Source of the DNA: Corynebacterium sp.
Lineage (GTDB): Bacteria > Actinomycetota > Actinomycetes > Mycobacteriales > Mycobacteriaceae
Direction of reading: 5' to 3'
Length of the DNA stretch: 64,000 nt
Assembly (NCBI RefSeq): GCF_030532965.1
Contig: NZ_JAUNKC010000010.1
Location: 25,406 to 89,405 of the forward strand
Below are positions 43,245 to 54,830 of the stretch, one piece after another. The notes beneath the pieces are model-generated. The model saw only the letters and a program-made list of their open reading frames with translations. It made no database searches and was not told where the DNA came from. Both the position numbers and the translations under genes were made by a program. Each line of letters starts with the position of its first letter. Position 1 is the first letter of the stretch.

Positions 43245-46200
43245 GATGTGGCCGAACTTTCGTTATATCGATATGCGACACCATGGAACACCCTTTGGTG
43301 ATTCCCTCTGGAGTTTGGGATTCTTCGTAGGAAACAACCACGGTATTTCCTACGTAGCGTGATAACGTCCGAATTAGCTTCAGCGGTGTAGCCAAAATCA
43401 TATGAAAACCAAAGGCTTCAAAGATATCCATTGCGCGTTTGGTGTAGGTTGGATCAGCTCGATCGAAGGCCTCGTCAAGAATAACAGTTGCGTATTCCGG
43501 AACTTTCGCATCTGTTGTTGCCAACTGGTAACGCAGGGCAGCAGCAAGGCAGAAGAACACCAGTTTTTGGGCTTGCCCGCCGGACAGAGAAGAAGAATCG
43601 ACGTAGGTATTAAGAACCTGACCATTGTTATCAATTTCGCAGCCGACAAAGCTAACGTGACGGCGGGTGTCAAGAACTGCACGTTTCCACCTGAGATCAC
43701 TTGATTCTTTGGAGCTTAGTTTTCGGATAATTTCTGCAATGTTTTGGTACCGCTGTTCCGCAGCGTGGTCCGATTCAGAGCTTCCTAACCCGCCGCTAAT
43801 TGCAGTTTCAAGATCCGCCTGGAATTTCGTAACTACTTCACCTCGGGTGTCACGAACGTCAATTCGCAAAAATCTATCTTCTGCAAATTCGGAAGTCGCC
43901 AATGACGCATTCACAGGCATGATTCTTTGTTTAATTTCTGATTGTGCTCGCCGCAGTCTATTGGCAATATCGGCCAAATTACGGGTGGACATGTCGTTGA
44001 TTAAGGTTCGAAACCGATCACTAAATTCTGCAAGACGTTCGCCCATTAATTGATGTAGTTTTGCTATGGCATCGGGGGCGTACTCAGGAGTTGCTTGTAA
44101 ATCTGCCCGTTCACTCGGCCAACCTTCAATATATTTGGATAAAATCCCAGAAATCGCGTTGTTGGCATTGTTGAGCCGATTTGTATGCGTTTTATATTGT
44201 GCGGTGAAGTCGGCGGAAATTTTCCTGGTTAGTCGTTCAATATTGTCTAACGTAACTCTCCGGGTGAGTGTTCCGTATGCGCTTAAGATTGTTGCTTTTA
44301 ATTCATCGCTAATCTCCTCAACTTCAGTTTCGTCTTCTGCAGTTACTTGAATTTGAAATTCAGCTACCTTATTTTTCGCAACACTAAGTTCCGCGAAAAT
44401 TTCTCGCTCTTTTTCTTTGGATTTGTTGAGTACCGTTTGGGTGCGCTCAACTTCAGCTGTTAGTGCCTGTACCTCAGGTGTGGAAGATAATCGCAGAATT
44501 TGCTTACGGATGTCTTCAATATGTGCGGCGACAGATGATACATCAATGCTCTCCCAATCCGTATCCACAATGCGATGGGCGATGGTGAGTCGTTGCTGTT
44601 CTGTGGTCAGCTGTGCCCGTAGTAATTGAGCCTTTTGCATATGAGCTTTATATTGTTTTGCAGCTAGTTGATGCTGTTTTTGTAAATGCTCAATTTTTTG
44701 CTGATTGGTGGAACCCAACCGGTATTGCCGTTGATCGCCCAAGACGTGGTAATCATTTTTTTCATATTTGGTAGTGCCTTTTTCACTTGCGGAAGCAAAG
44801 CGTACCAAGCCATCAATGGTCACACCTTTTTGTTTCGGGTCAAGTTGTGAAAGCTGCGCAAGGGTTTTGACGCATTGGAAATTGAAACGTTGTGCTAGTT
44901 CTGCCTGCAGCCAATTGCGAAATTCGTGTTCCACAACAGTGACTTTCCGAACGAGGCTTGTTGCTTCAGTTCGAACGACACGTGGCTCAAAGGTGGCATC
45001 AATGCTGTTAAATTTTAGTCTCATGTTGATGTGGCGACTGTTGATGTACTCCGCCACTTCATGGTGATACCGTGCTGGAACGAGTAATTCTGTGGCAAAA
45101 CCGCCTAATTGGCGTTGGATGACTGGTTCCCATTCGCTAGCGTTAGGGGAGACATCAATAAGCTCACCAACAAAAGGTAGATGTGAAATCGGAATGTTAA
45201 ATTCCGCGCAGATGGCACGTCTTAGGTTTTGAAAGCGTGCGTCGATATTGCTTTTCGACGATGCCAAAGCGGCCAATTCTAGACTCAACTCGTCGCAGTG
45301 TTGTTTAGCCTTGTCTGTCGCTACGGCCAGTTCTGTTTGCTCCTGTTCCAAACGCCTACTGGTCTTTTCGAAAGCATCTATGGTGATTCGTGCTGAATTA
45401 ACTAATTCTGTGAAAACCTCTTGGGAATCTGGTTCGACATCGGTGACTTTACCTAAATCTTTATGGAGGTTTTGTCTAGCTAGTTTTCGACGCTCAAGCT
45501 CTTCTTGGTGGTGGCTTAGTTTCATCTGGAGAACTTCATTTACACCACCATCCGAATCATGCAATGTGCGAACGGCACTGGCATAATTTTCTTCGGCGAA
45601 GGCTACCTGCTGTGCAGCATTCGCATGTTTCGATTTGAGATCATCACGATGGACTTCGGCTGCAGTCAACGACTCAAGTAGTTTCTCCTTCCGCAATCCA
45701 GATTCAACAGTTGGAAGCGCTTCCTCTAATTGCTGTATCCGCTGCAATTGTTCGGTGGAATCACAAGCCTGCCGATATAGTTTTTCTAAAGGGCTAAGAA
45801 GTTCAACCTGAGCTTTAACATCCTGTACCCGTTCATAGGCGGATTCTAATTCAGAAAATTGTTCGACAGCATTGTCGGCAAACTCAAAGGTATCTGGCTC
45901 GGTCAGCATGAACTCACGGAAAAGCTGATCGAGATTATCAAGTGATTTAGCTGATTGTGTACGCTGCAACAGCAACTGTGCCTCTACGCTCGAAATTCCT
46001 AAAAGTGGACGGAACTTCGCAGCAAAGGCTGAGTGATTTTCGCTAAAAGTCGCGGATTTAAACTCCGCCTTGATAGCTCGTTTATTAATGCCTCGGTTTA
46101 CGAATTGCTGGAATGAGGGTGCATCGATATCGGCATCTGGGAAGACCCCAAATAACTTTGAAACATCACTGCGTGCATTCGCCCCGGCGCGTAGATAAAA

Positions 46201-46602
46201 CAGAGCTACTAAACTACGGTGGTGCCCTGTGCCATTGGCAAACGTTAATACGATGATCGAATAGGTGGCTTTGGGGCGAAGATACTCTGAAATTACTGCT
46301 CCGGTGGCATCGTCTTCACGGGATCGCCACGCACCCCGAATGTAGGAAACTAAATCACGGCCCCGTCCTCGTTTGGCCTCATGCTGGGCTGCTGCGTTAA
46401 ATCGCACTCGATCGGAAGGGATTAAAACCGCAGAGATGGCGTCGATAAGCGTGGATTTTCCTGAGCCGGAACCACCGGTAATTAAAAATCCTTCACGGGA
46501 AACTGGAACGTCTAACACGCCATCAAAGGTGCCCCAGTTCACTAATTGGATTCGCGATAATCGCCATTGGCCTGGGTGAATTGCTGCTTCTTTATCGCTC
46601 AT
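43237..46602 (-). CDS. jetC: Wadjet SMC-like ATPase JetC (MksB)
   Basis: SMC-type ATPase of 1121 aa that extrudes DNA loops and recognises circular plasmids. Walker [17 protein letters not shown] lies at residues 41-56. Long coiled coils flank a hinge near 470-560 ([20 protein letters not shown]). The ABC signature [12 protein letters not shown] is near 1004 and Walker [15 protein letters not shown] near 1035. All catalytic motifs are present, suggesting a functional system. It overlaps jetB by 11 bases. A 13-mer copy (46438) covers codons for TLIDAI next to the P-loop. Confidence 0.94.
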   Translation of the reverse strand: MSDKEAAIHPGQWRLSRIQLVNWGTFDGVLDVPVSREGFLITGGSGSGKSTLIDAISAVLIPSDRVRFNAAAQHEAKRGRGRDLVSYIRGAWRSREDDATGAVISEYLRPKATYSIIVLTFANGTGHHRSLVALFYLRAGANARSDVSKLFGVFPDADIDAPSFQQFVNRGINKRAIKAEFKSATFSENHSAFAAKFRPLLGISSVEAQLLLQRTQSAKSLDNLDQLFREFMLTEPDTFEFADNAVEQFSELESAYERVQDVKAQVELLSPLEKLYRQACDSTEQLQRIQQLEEALPTVESGLRKEKLLESLTAAEVHRDDLKSKHANAAQQVAFAEENYASAVRTLHDSDGGVNEVLQMKLSHHQEELERRKLARQNLHKDLGKVTDVEPDSQEVFTELVNSARITIDAFEKTSRRLEQEQTELAVATDKAKQHCDELSLELAALASSKSNIDARFQNLRRAICAEFNIPISHLPFVGELIDVSPNASEWEPVIQRQLGGFATELLVPARYHHEVAEYINSRHINMRLKFNSIDATFEPRVVRTEATSLVRKVTVVEHEFRNWLQAELAQRFNFQCVKTLAQLSQLDPKQKGVTIDGLVRFASASEKGTTKYEKNDYHVLGDQRQYRLGSTNQQKIEHLQKQHQLAAKQYKAHMQKAQLLRAQLTTEQQRLTIAHRIVDTDWESIDVSSVAAHIEDIRKQILRLSSTPEVQALTAEVERTQTVLNKSKEKEREIFAELSVAKNKVAEFQIQVTAEDETEVEEISDELKATILSAYGTLTRRVTLDNIERLTRKISADFTAQYKTHTNRLNNANNAISGILSKYIEGWPSERADLQATPEYAPDAIAKLHQLMGERLAEFSDRFRTLINDMSTRNLADIANRLRRAQSEIKQRIMPVNASLATSEFAEDRFLRIDVRDTRGEVVTKFQADLETAISGGLGSSESDHAAEQRYQNIAEIIRKLSSKESSDLRWKRAVLDTRRHVSFVGCEIDNNGQVLNTYVDSSSLSGGQAQKLVFFCLAAALRYQLATTDAKVPEYATVILDEAFDRADPTYTKRAMDIFEAFGFHMILATPLKLIRTLSRYVGNTVVVSYEESQTPEGITKGCSMVSHIDITKVRPHHG

Positions 46603-47470
46603 GGGTATCTTCCTTTAGGAGTTGTTCAAACTCAGTCTTAATTCCCTCAACAGTTTGCGCATCAAACAGGTGTTTTAGCACCGGCGATACTTCGAACCTT
46701 CCTTCAGTTTCTGTCGTATTGAGAAGACTAAAGTCGGTGTGCATGCGTTTTAAAGATGCGTCGAAACGCCGTTTGAAACTTGCTTCGTCCAAATCTTCTA
46801 CTCGCCGAAACAAAGAGGCATTTTCGCGCAAATCCTCTTCGGCGACGATTACACGCTCCCCAGGAGCTGCAAGTCCTACCTGAGTTCGTAAGTCCAGCAA
46901 AATTACGGTATCGATAATAGTGAGGGTTTTCGACCGCAAGATTTTAGGCATCTCTATTTGGTTATTATTGCTGATGGCAATTGGTTGTCCATTGTGTGCT
47001 GAACGGGTAAAAGCGATGCCAGAATCAACATCAAGAACCAAGTCCAGAAAAACATCAGCTAACCGGGAACGAATCGCCGCCTCGTCGCTGGTAATTGCTT
47101 TCCATACCTGCGGGTGTTGATTCGCCCGTATAAGTGGACCTTGCAGTAATTGGGCAAAGGCTCGACGGGAATCGAAACTTAGGGTTCCACAGTCGCCTGG
47201 CCATAATCCACCATAGTGTTCTTCGGATTCGTCTGGGTTGTGTTCGCTAATAACTGCTGAATCAGGATTCTCGGTTGTCATCTTGTCGCTGGTTGAAGAT
47301 GATTGTGGAGTGTTTTTGTCTTTCATTGCTTGTTCTGTTGGAGTAAAGACGTCGTTGCCAGAAGACAAAGATTCTTGATCAAGCTCTGGATTTAGTAGCG
47401 ACTGTTTTTGCTGTGATGTCACGATTAATTGAACTTCCGATTCGGTGTCTTCTCTTGGTTTCGACTTCAC
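46592..47470 (-). CDS. jetB: Wadjet kleisin-associated subunit JetB (MksE)
   Basis: The DUF4194-type KITE subunit, 292 aa. The N-terminal 110 residues are a low-complexity serine/aspartate/glutamine-rich tail, longer than the globular part needs. The conserved winged-helix core includes [34 protein letters not shown] and [20 protein letters not shown]. Its ATG overlaps the jetA stop in an ATGA arrangement, and its end overlaps jetC. Identification comes mainly from operon position and length plus the core pattern. Confidence 0.88.
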   Translation of the reverse strand: MKSKPREDTESEVQLIVTSQQKQSLLNPELDQESLSSGNDVFTPTEQAMKDKNTPQSSSTSDKMTTENPDSAVISEHNPDESEEHYGGLWPGDCGTLSFDSRRAFAQLLQGPLIRANQHPQVWKAITSDEAAIRSRLADVFLDLVLDVDSGIAFTRSAHNGQPIAISNNNQIEMPKILRSKTLTIIDTVILLDLRTQVGLAAPGERVIVAEEDLRENASLFRRVEDLDEASFKRRFDASLKRMHTDFSLLNTTETEGRFEVSPVLKHLFDAQTVEGIKTEFEQLLKEDTHER

Positions 47471-48927
47471 TGAATTTCGGGTAGTTTATTAAAACGCCAC
47501 CCTGTAATGGTAGCGGACATTTCTATTTCACTATCGACCCAGGTGATATTTTCTAATGTATCTGTACTTTCCCCGGTCGTCATGGCAAGATAAAGCAACC
47601 CCACGACAGAAGCCAATCCTTGTTTCGCTGGATTATCTTTGAGCACCTCAGCAATGGTGGCGCTACCACGCCGTTTAACTGATGCAGCTACTGCGGTTTC
47701 TAACTCGGCAAAATCAATTTCAGATGCTCTTACAGATTCCAATAGCATTTCAGTGTTGATTTCCGCAGCGGCAATGGTTGTTGGTTCGTTTTCCACAAAC
47801 TCTTCACCCGGGTTCTTTAATTTCAGTGAATCGATAGAAGCAATGTTCATACCAATTTTTGTTAGTGGGGTGGATAGTTGATGCAGCGGGCCTAAGTTAG
47901 CCCGCTCGACCGCCCGGCTGGCTAATGCCCGGGTATGCCTGAGCAATGCGATCATGCGGCGGCTTTCGGCGAAATCTTGGGTGGTGACGTAATGGCGTAA
48001 TGAGCGCGCTAAACTTGTCATCACCGTATTGACCTCATATCCTGAGGTTTCCATGTCTCGAAATAATCGTCGGAGGCGTTCTTTAAATTCAAGTTCAATA
48101 GGCTTGGTATTTTCTCTTTCCAAAATGCTATCGAGGCAGGCGTCAATGTGTGCTGATTGTTCGCGGTCTAACAAAATATTGTAGAAACCATGAAAGCTTC
48201 GGCCAGCTTCGGAATCTGCTATTACATCGACTCCGGAGAAAATATCCTCAAGCACGTCACCACGATTTTCTTCCGGTTCTAATAACTGTCGACGTAGCCT
48301 TCGATTTAATTGCTCGAATTCTCCTCGCACTCGCGCAAAATCCGCAGGAACCGTCGCCGCCAAGTCTAGAATGTCAATGATCCGTTCCCGAATATCAGCG
48401 GTATTTAGCACATGAAAATCTCCTTTGTGAGTTGCTTCTATCAATTTATCTAAATGCGCTCGTTGTTTTTCCAACTGTTCCAACCGCGTGCTGGCATCTG
48501 GGTCGGAATCACGTGCGAGGTTTTCTAAAGCCTGGGCGATTGCTTGGATTCGGGATGCGGTTACCGCAGATCTGGGTTGATCCCACCGTTGAACTGCATC
48601 TAATGCGATTAGCGAGTTTTCGCTAGGTTCTACCGTTTCACCAGTGCGAGAGGTGCCCGGTTTGCGAACTAACCACTCAGCTTTTACCCAATCATTAACA
48701 TAGGCTTGTGCGTTTTTTGGGAGCTCGAAGTCTTCGCTTCTTAATAGGCGCAAGTCGGCGTCGAAAAGCTCGTAAATATCAGCGACAGGTCGCGCACCTG
48801 CACCATGTGGAAAATGTTCGGCGATGAAACCAAGCACAACCGGCATTAACGGGCTGCGTAGCAACGCAATGACTGGAGATTCTTTAGCTAAACGACGATT
48901 AGTTAAGGCTTGTGCCACAATACTCAT
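47467..48927 (-). CDS. jetA: Wadjet kleisin subunit JetA (MksF)
   Basis: DUF3375-type kleisin of about 486 aa that bridges the JetC heads. The N-terminal winged helix is followed by the conserved [20 protein letters not shown], then [36 protein letters not shown] and [16 protein letters not shown]. The frame opens at 49038, but the ATG at 48927 ([12 protein letters not shown]) fits the family start and avoids overlap with tex. First gene of the jetABCD operon; the promoter must lie in the 84-bp gap shared with the divergent tex. Confidence 0.9.
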   Translation of the reverse strand: MSIVAQALTNRRLAKESPVIALLRSPLMPVVLGFIAEHFPHGAGARPVADIYELFDADLRLLRSEDFELPKNAQAYVNDWVKAEWLVRKPGTSRTGETVEPSENSLIALDAVQRWDQPRSAVTASRIQAIAQALENLARDSDPDASTRLEQLEKQRAHLDKLIEATHKGDFHVLNTADIRERIIDILDLAATVPADFARVRGEFEQLNRRLRRQLLEPEENRGDVLEDIFSGVDVIADSEAGRSFHGFYNILLDREQSAHIDACLDSILERENTKPIELEFKERLRRLFRDMETSGYEVNTVMTSLARSLRHYVTTQDFAESRRMIALLRHTRALASRAVERANLGPLHQLSTPLTKIGMNIASIDSLKLKNPGEEFVENEPTTIAAAEINTEMLLESVRASEIDFAELETAVAASVKRRGSATIAEVLKDNPAKQGLASVVGLLYLAMTTGESTDTLENITWVDSEIEMSATITGWRFNKLPEIQ

Positions 48928-49011
48928 ACCAACCATCTTTACATGAAGTAGTACTGAAGATGTTGAGCCTAAGTAGCCAACCCGATGGATTTTAGTACTA
49001 AACTCTACGCA

Positions 49012-51348
49012 ATGAGTTCTGACAGAATTGCACAGCACATTGCCCAGGAATTACAGGTAACCGCAACCCAGGTGGAAGCGGCCCTGAAACTCCTGGCCGA
49101 AGGTAATACCGTTCCCTTTATCGCCCGCTACCGAAAAGAAGCAACCGGCGGACTCGACGACACCCAGCTACGAACCATCGAAGAACGAGCCACCTACCTG
49201 TCGGAACTGGCCGAACGTAAACAAGCCATCCTTGCCGCCATCGAGGATCAAGGAAAACTCACGGATCACCTGCGGTCACTGATCGAAGAATGCGATACCA
49301 AAGCGCGACTCGAAGACCTGTATCTGCCTTATAAAAAGCGTCGGAAGACCAAAGCGGACACCGCCCGCGAAGCCGGACTGGAACCGCTGCTCGACGCCCT
49401 CATTGCCACCCCAGACGCTGATCCTAGGCACCTAGCATCGGAGTATTGCACCGCAGGATTTGAGGACGAGAAGAAAGTACTCGAAGGCGCACGCGCCATA
49501 CTCATCGACCGGTTTGCACTTGATGCCGACCTTGTTGGCGCGGTGCGGGAACGAATGTACACCACCGGCACCATGGGTTCCAGGGTGGTGGAAGGCAAAG
49601 AAACGGAAGGGGCGAAATTCAAAGACTACTTCGACTTCGCGGAACCGTTCGACACCCTGCCGTCCCACCGTATCCTCGCGCTTTTACGCGGCGAAAAAGA
49701 AGGCGTTTTGCAGCTTAACCTGGACGCCGGTGAGGACGAGGTGTATTGCGGCACCATCGCCGAGCACTTTAACCTCGATACCTCCAGCGCCTGGTTGGCC
49801 GATGCAATCCGGTGGGGTTGGAAAACAAAGCTATATGTTTCCTCCAGCCTGGATGTCCGCATGCGGCTGAAAGAAAAAGCCGAAGAAGGCGCGTTGGACG
49901 TGTTCGCTCGCAACCTCAAAGACGTGCTTTTAGCCGCGCCAGCCGGGCAACGCGCCACCCTTGGGCTTGACCCGGGCTATCGAAACGGCGTGAAATGCGC
50001 TGTGGTCGACGGCACCGGAAAAGTGCTCGACACGTTGATCGTGTACCCACACCAGCCGCAGAATCAATGGAACCAGGCGGTACAGACGTTAGCCACCACG
50101 TGCGCCGCCCACGGCGTTGATCTTATCGCCGTCGGCAACGGCACCGCGAGCCGGGAAACCGAGAAACTCAGCCACGAGGTGGCGAAACTCATCGGGCAAG
50201 CAGGTGGGACACAACCAACCCCGGTGGTGGTCAGCGAATCCGGCGCCTCGGTTTATTCGGCTTCCGAAATCGCCGCTAAAGAATTCCCCGACATGGATGT
50301 CTCCTTGCGGGGTGCGGTCTCCATTGCCCGCAGGCTCCAAGACCCACTGGCTGAGCTGGTGAAAATCGACCCTAAAGCCATCGGGGTAGGGCAGTATCAG
50401 CATGACGTCAACCAAACAGCGCTGGCCAAAACACTGGATGCGGTAGTCGAAGATGCCGTAAACGCAGTGGGCGTTGACCTCAATACCGCTTCGGTGCCTC
50501 TGCTTTCGCGGGTGGCGGGTATCAGCAGCACGATTGCCGAAAACATTGTCGCCTACCGCGACGAACACGGCTGTTTTGCCAGCCGAAGCGGTTTGAAAAA
50601 GGTTCCGCGCCTAGGGCCCAAGGCCTACGAACAATGTGCCGGGTTCTTGCGCATCCAAGGCGGCACCGATCCGCTTGACGCGTCGGCAGTTCATCCCGAA
50701 GCCTATCCCGTTGTGCGCCGCATCGCGTCGGCAACCGGATTAGGCGTCGCCGAACTGATCGGAAACACCCGCGTCCTACACACACTGAAGGCGAAAGATT
50801 TCGCCGACGACACATTCGGTGTACCTACCGTCACCGATATCTTGAAAGAGCTAGACAAGCCAGGGCGTGACCCCCGGCCGGAATTTACCACCGCCACCTT
50901 CAAAGAAGGCGTGGAGAAAATCACTGACCTTCACCCCGGCATGATTTTAGAAGGCACGGTCACCAACGTGGCTGCCTTCGGCGCCTTCGTCGACGTCGGA
51001 GTCCACCAAGACGGACTGATCCACGTCTCAGCGCTTGCCAATACCTTTGTCTCCGACCCTCACGACATTGTGCGATCCGGTCAGGTAGTCACAGTGAAAG
51101 TGCTGGATGTCGACGTTGCCCGCAACCGCATCAGCCTCAGCATGCGGCTTGACGACGAGCCCGGCCAGCCTAACGGGAACAAAGGTGGGGCCGCACAAGG
51201 CGGCACCGGATCAAAGCGCGACAGAACCGACAAGCGCGCCGCCAACGGCCGGAGCCAGCGGGGTAACGGTAGCAGAAACAGCGCTACCAAGAACCGGGAC
51301 ACCGGTGGCGGGTCGCTGGCCGATGCGTTAAAACGAGCCGGCTTTTAA
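49012..51348 (+). CDS. tex: Tex family transcription accessory / RNA-binding protein
   Basis: Domain order is that of Tex: N-terminal helical region ([20 protein letters not shown]), YqgF-like resolvase domain ([20 protein letters not shown]), helix-hairpin-helix ([21 protein letters not shown]) and C-terminal S1 RNA-binding domain ([20 protein letters not shown]) near residues 640-710. A basic, low-complexity tail follows. I start at the ATG at 49012 ([15 protein letters not shown]); an upstream ATG at 48985 is in frame. GC-rich compared with the divergent jet operon. The 12-mer GCGTCGACAAGC lies directly after the stop. Confidence 0.95.
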   Translation: MSSDRIAQHIAQELQVTATQVEAALKLLAEGNTVPFIARYRKEATGGLDDTQLRTIEERATYLSELAERKQAILAAIEDQGKLTDHLRSLIEECDTKARLEDLYLPYKKRRKTKADTAREAGLEPLLDALIATPDADPRHLASEYCTAGFEDEKKVLEGARAILIDRFALDADLVGAVRERMYTTGTMGSRVVEGKETEGAKFKDYFDFAEPFDTLPSHRILALLRGEKEGVLQLNLDAGEDEVYCGTIAEHFNLDTSSAWLADAIRWGWKTKLYVSSSLDVRMRLKEKAEEGALDVFARNLKDVLLAAPAGQRATLGLDPGYRNGVKCAVVDGTGKVLDTLIVYPHQPQNQWNQAVQTLATTCAAHGVDLIAVGNGTASRETEKLSHEVAKLIGQAGGTQPTPVVVSESGASVYSASEIAAKEFPDMDVSLRGAVSIARRLQDPLAELVKIDPKAIGVGQYQHDVNQTALAKTLDAVVEDAVNAVGVDLNTASVPLLSRVAGISSTIAENIVAYRDEHGCFASRSGLKKVPRLGPKAYEQCAGFLRIQGGTDPLDASAVHPEAYPVVRRIASATGLGVAELIGNTRVLHTLKAKDFADDTFGVPTVTDILKELDKPGRDPRPEFTTATFKEGVEKITDLHPGMILEGTVTNVAAFGAFVDVGVHQDGLIHVSALANTFVSDPHDIVRSGQVVTVKVLDVDVARNRISLSMRLDDEPGQPNGNKGGAAQGGTGSKRDRTDKRAANGRSQRGNGSRNSATKNRDTGGGSLADALKRAGF

Positions 51349-51360
51349 GCGTCGACAAGC
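51349..51360 (-). repeat. Dispersed motif copy after tex (12 of 13 bases)
   Basis: GCGTCGACAAGC, the reverse complement of GCTTGTCGACGC, begins directly at the tex stop codon in non-coding DNA. Confidence 0.6.
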
Positions 51361-51417
51361 ACAAACGCCGCAAACGTAGAACATATAACGACAACCGCAT
51401 AAGGAAACTTGACGTCA

Positions 51418-52239
51418 ATGACACAGGTTTTACACACCATCGAAGAGGTAAAAACCTTAAGCCGCAACACCACGGGCCCCATAGTAGTAGTGCCCACCAT
51501 GGGGGCACTCCACAACGGGCACTTAAGCCTGGTGGCGCACGCACAGAAAATCCCCAATGCGACGGTGATCGTGAGCATCTTCGTCAACCCGTTGCAATTC
51601 GCCGCCGGGGAAGACCTCGATGCCTATCCGCGCACCCTTGATAAGGACGTGGAAAAACTCGAAACAGCAGGCGTACCGTACGTATTCGCCCCCACCGCTA
51701 ACGAAATGTACGCCGCCGGACCGCGCACCGTCATCCACCCCGGACCGGCAGGAGCCATCCTAGAAGGTAAAACCCGCCCCACCCACTTCGCGGGCGTCCT
51801 CACCGTGGTGCACAAACTTTTCCAGATCACCGGCGCAACCCACGCCGTCTTTGGGGAAAAAGACTACCAACAACTGCTACTCATAAAGCAGATGGTGGCC
51901 GACCTCAACCTAGATATCACGATCATCGCCGCCCCCACAGTGCGGGAAACCACCGGCCTGGCACTAAGCTCACGCAACCAATACTTGTCGGAACACCAAG
52001 CGCAATTGGCAACCGCCTTGTATCAAGCACTATGTGCCGGCGCCCAACACGACACCGCAGCCGCAGTACAGCGCGCGGTGACCGACACCCTGACAGCGCA
52101 CCCCGAGATCGCGGTAGACTACGTGGCGGTGACAAGCCCGGAACTAGCGGAACCAGTTTCAGGGGAAAACCGCCTGCTTATCGCGGCCCGGGTCGGCGAA
52201 ACCCGATTGATCGATAATATAGAGATTGTATTGACATAA
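51418..52239 (+). CDS. panC: Pantoate--beta-alanine ligase
   Basis: Last step of pantothenate synthesis, joining pantoate and beta-alanine with ATP. Motifs: VVPTMGALHNGHLSLV (HIGH-type nucleotide site), SIFVNPLQFAAGEDLDAYPR, FGEKDYQQLLLIKQMV and RETTGLALSSRNQYLS (KMSKS-like loop). The ATG at 51418 has AAGGAA eleven bases upstream; the TTG at 51409 is too close to it. About 273 aa, normal for the family. panB is not adjacent. Confidence 0.95.
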   Translation: MTQVLHTIEEVKTLSRNTTGPIVVVPTMGALHNGHLSLVAHAQKIPNATVIVSIFVNPLQFAAGEDLDAYPRTLDKDVEKLETAGVPYVFAPTANEMYAAGPRTVIHPGPAGAILEGKTRPTHFAGVLTVVHKLFQITGATHAVFGEKDYQQLLLIKQMVADLNLDITIIAAPTVRETTGLALSSRNQYLSEHQAQLATALYQALCAGAQHDTAAAVQRAVTDTLTAHPEIAVDYVAVTSPELAEPVSGENRLLIAARVGETRLIDNIEIVLT

Positions 52240-52278
52240 AAGAAATCGCAATCAATCGGATTGGGTGATCGTCACACC

Positions 52279-52800
52279 ATGTATACCGCCGAATACCTGG
52301 CACCGCTAGGCACATACACCATCGCCTGCACCGACGACCACGTCTGTGGAGTGTGGGCGAAAGGCCAAAAATACGACCAAGCCACACTGGCACCGCGCAG
52401 CGTCGTCGATCCAACCGCGCCTATGATACGCCAAACCATAACGTGGCTGGACCGGTATTTCGCAGGCGAAGAGCCAGACATCACCGAACTGCCCTTAAAA
52501 CCAGAAGGCAGTGGGTTTCGCCAAGCCGTATGGGAAATACTGTGCCAGATTCCCTACGGCCAATACCGGACGTACGGCGACATCGCGGCCGAATTAGCTG
52601 CGAACTCCGATCGCCCCATGAGCGCACAAGCTGTCGGCGGCGCGGTGGGGCACAACCCCATTTCCATCATCATCCCATGCCACCGGGTGGTAGGCAGCGC
52701 CGGAAGCCTCACCGGATACGCGGCGGGAACTGAGGCGAAACTCTGGTTACTCAGGCACGAAAACGTCGACATGAGCGGGCTGAAGATCCCCAGCAATTAA
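52279..52800 (+). CDS. ogt: Methylated-DNA--protein-cysteine S-methyltransferase
   Basis: Repairs O6-methylguanine by suicidal transfer to an active-site cysteine. The C-terminal domain has GSGFRQAVWEILCQIPYGQY, VGGAVGHNPISIIIPCHRVV with the catalytic PCHR cysteine, and GSLTGYAAGTEAKLWLL. About 173 aa, the Ogt-type length with a short N-terminal domain and no Ada regulatory part. I favour the ATG at 52279 (MYTAEYLAPLGTY); an in-frame TTG at 52261 exists. Lies 39 bp after panC. Confidence 0.92.
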   Translation: MYTAEYLAPLGTYTIACTDDHVCGVWAKGQKYDQATLAPRSVVDPTAPMIRQTITWLDRYFAGEEPDITELPLKPEGSGFRQAVWEILCQIPYGQYRTYGDIAAELAANSDRPMSAQAVGGAVGHNPISIIIPCHRVVGSAGSLTGYAAGTEAKLWLLRHENVDMSGLKIPSN

Positions 52801-52883
52801 CCACAAAAACAGCACGCCACGGCACTATAGTGTGATGGGTACCCAAGGTCACGCGCACCAAGCCTTAGACACAAAAAGGACCC

Positions 52884-53948
52884 ATGAACCCAGCACACCT
52901 GACCGAACCTGAATACAGCTTACTTTCGCAACCAGAACGGGAAACTCTACTTGCCGAAATAGCCACAGAAACCAAGGCGGCATCATTCCAATATGCCACC
53001 TTCAACCGGTTCGGACGCGGTATTTCCACCGCAATCTTCGACATTGAAGGCTCGGAATTCGTATTCGTACCCGGCGCCACCATCACCTTAGGATGGGACG
53101 GATTTAACTCAGAACCACAACCAGACATGTGGCTTGATCTCGCCGAAGGCTTCGAAGACGGCACCGACGATGAAATACTAGACACCGCCTTTTCGCCTGA
53201 GTTTCGCAACCAACTAACTCAAACCTTTCGGGCAAACACGACACCCAAACAGGAATGCACTATTCCACCGATGCTCGTGGAACGCACGGCTCAAAATCCC
53301 TGCTGGCATGAAGTTGCACTCGACACCCTACTGCCGGACTCGCACGCCCACGAGCTCATTCGCGCCGGGGAGGCCGACAACGTGCTTGCCGTAACGGCGT
53401 ACCAAAACATGCGGGTTTCGCGAACCGACCTGCAGGTATCGTGGCGGGTAGAGCTTTTCGACGCCCCCACATTCGCGCAGCTCAACGCCACCCTGGAGGC
53501 GTCGGGTTTCTCACTGCCGACCATGCGGGAATGGGAATATCTCGCCGGTGGCGGCTGTGCCACCTTAGCGCCGTGGGGCGATAGCATTGACGTCGATTCG
53601 ATCATGGCAACCAGCGCAACCAACCCCAATGACCGGCCACGCGAAACCGACGCGGCGGTCAAAGGTGTGCTTTCCGAACCTAACTTCTTCGGCCTTACCA
53701 TCGCCTTCGATCCCTACCACCCTGAGCTCGTACACCAAGACGATAGCTTCACGCTCAAAGGCGGCGATGGCGGCAACGCACTGTGCGGTGGCGCGGGTAT
53801 TGCCTGGGGATTTTTCCCGGTGACACCGTACTTCATGGATTACCTCTCGGACACCCCGCCCGATCCTGACCAAGCGCTTGTTGGGGATGAGCACTACCGC
53901 CGGGTCAAACCGCTTGCTGTCGGGTGCATAAAATTTCGCGGACAGTAG
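52884..53948 (+). CDS. SUMF1 / FGE-sulfatase-fold protein without catalytic cysteines, 354 aa
   Basis: The C-terminal half has the pattern of the formylglycine-generating-enzyme fold: GFSLPTMREWEYLAGGG, APWGDSIDVDSI, NFFGLTIAFDPYHPEL, DDSFTLKGGDGGNALCGGAG and a final GCIKFRG in place of the usual GFR. The redox cysteine pair of true FGE is not seen in its normal spacing. This suggests a binding domain, not an enzyme. A TATAGT element inside the palindrome CACTATAGTG (52823-52832) is a possible -10. Partner unknown. Confidence 0.75.
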   Translation: MNPAHLTEPEYSLLSQPERETLLAEIATETKAASFQYATFNRFGRGISTAIFDIEGSEFVFVPGATITLGWDGFNSEPQPDMWLDLAEGFEDGTDDEILDTAFSPEFRNQLTQTFRANTTPKQECTIPPMLVERTAQNPCWHEVALDTLLPDSHAHELIRAGEADNVLAVTAYQNMRVSRTDLQVSWRVELFDAPTFAQLNATLEASGFSLPTMREWEYLAGGGCATLAPWGDSIDVDSIMATSATNPNDRPRETDAAVKGVLSEPNFFGLTIAFDPYHPELVHQDDSFTLKGGDGGNALCGGAGIAWGFFPVTPYFMDYLSDTPPDPDQALVGDEHYRRVKPLAVGCIKFRGQ

Positions 53949-54352
53949 CACTTACTTCTTGGGAAGAGAAGCCATCTGAACAACGAACCCCACATGTCCT
54001 CCAGCATGCCTAGCACGATGCGCCCATTGTTGAAAGAGAGCATTCCCGGCAGCAAAAGCGCTATAGCAGGTAATCACTGGGGTGTGCTGAAAAGTCGCAC
54101 TAACCAAAGATCGCCTTTTTAAGAATCTTGGCTACCCCTCTCCGGAAAACCATCCCGTTAACCGCGTAACTTTCGCCGTGGGCGAAAGACCCTTCAGCAT
54201 GCCGTAAGTAGGGCGAGTTACCGCCAACTCCGGCTGCGAATAAGGTCTTGTCCAGCCTTTAACGTCCGGGTCGATCCCTACTTTCTGAACAAGCAGCACG
54301 CACCATTTCGTCATTGCAATCGGTTTGACTGCAATATGTGAGAATGAATTTC
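53949..54352. other. About 400-bp gap without a convincing gene
   Basis: A 60-codon minus frame at 54132-54314 has no ribosome site or recognisable domain, and I do not call it. Nothing else identified. Confidence 0.5.
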
Positions 54353-54724
54353 ATGGAACAATTGCAATCCTTGGTGGGGAAGACTTTCGATAATGTCGCG
54401 ATCCCCGGCTACATGGAAAATAATTATTTCCACCCTGCTCCTTTTGCTTTGTGGATACTCACTTTCGACGGGCCTACGATTCGCCTTGATTGGGGACAAG
54501 CAGACATACAGTATTCGGAAGTGTCCACTATTTCGTATGAGTTTGATGTGGATGATGTCGGGTGCTCTTTTGCTGATGTTTTCGCCATTGAACTTGGCGA
54601 CATTGAGGATGTTGAGATTGCCGAAAATAACGCGGAACTTAAAATCCGCACAAATAAGGGAGTATTCGCTGTTGATGCCTGGAACCTAGAAGGGTTTCAT
54701 TACTATTTCGTTCCCTGCGAATAA
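54353..54724 (+). CDS. Small acidic protein, tandem paralogue 1, 123 aa
   Basis: Not recognised as a named family. Begins MEQLQSLVGKTFDNVAIPGY and ends VFAVDAWNLEGFHYYFVPCE. Both ends align with the gene at 54831, so the two are tandem duplicates with about 40-50 percent identity by eye. I start it at the ATG at 54353 to match the paralogue; GTG 54338 is in frame. Acidic, soluble, single domain with mostly beta-strand character; the size and duplication recall immunity proteins, but no toxin gene is adjacent, so this is only a suggestion. Confidence 0.72.
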   Translation: MEQLQSLVGKTFDNVAIPGYMENNYFHPAPFALWILTFDGPTIRLDWGQADIQYSEVSTISYEFDVDDVGCSFADVFAIELGDIEDVEIAENNAELKIRTNKGVFAVDAWNLEGFHYYFVPCE

Positions 54725-54830
54725 GGGCACCTAAAATGGGCGACCGGATAGTCACAAGATCTCATGACCTCAAACCCTAGTTTCGGTCTAAGCGGAGGTG
54801 CATGTTCCGATGCTTTGACATAATTGTCCT

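Noticed and set aside
54132-54314. 60-codon minus-strand frame
   Set aside because: Short, no ribosome site and no similarity I can name.
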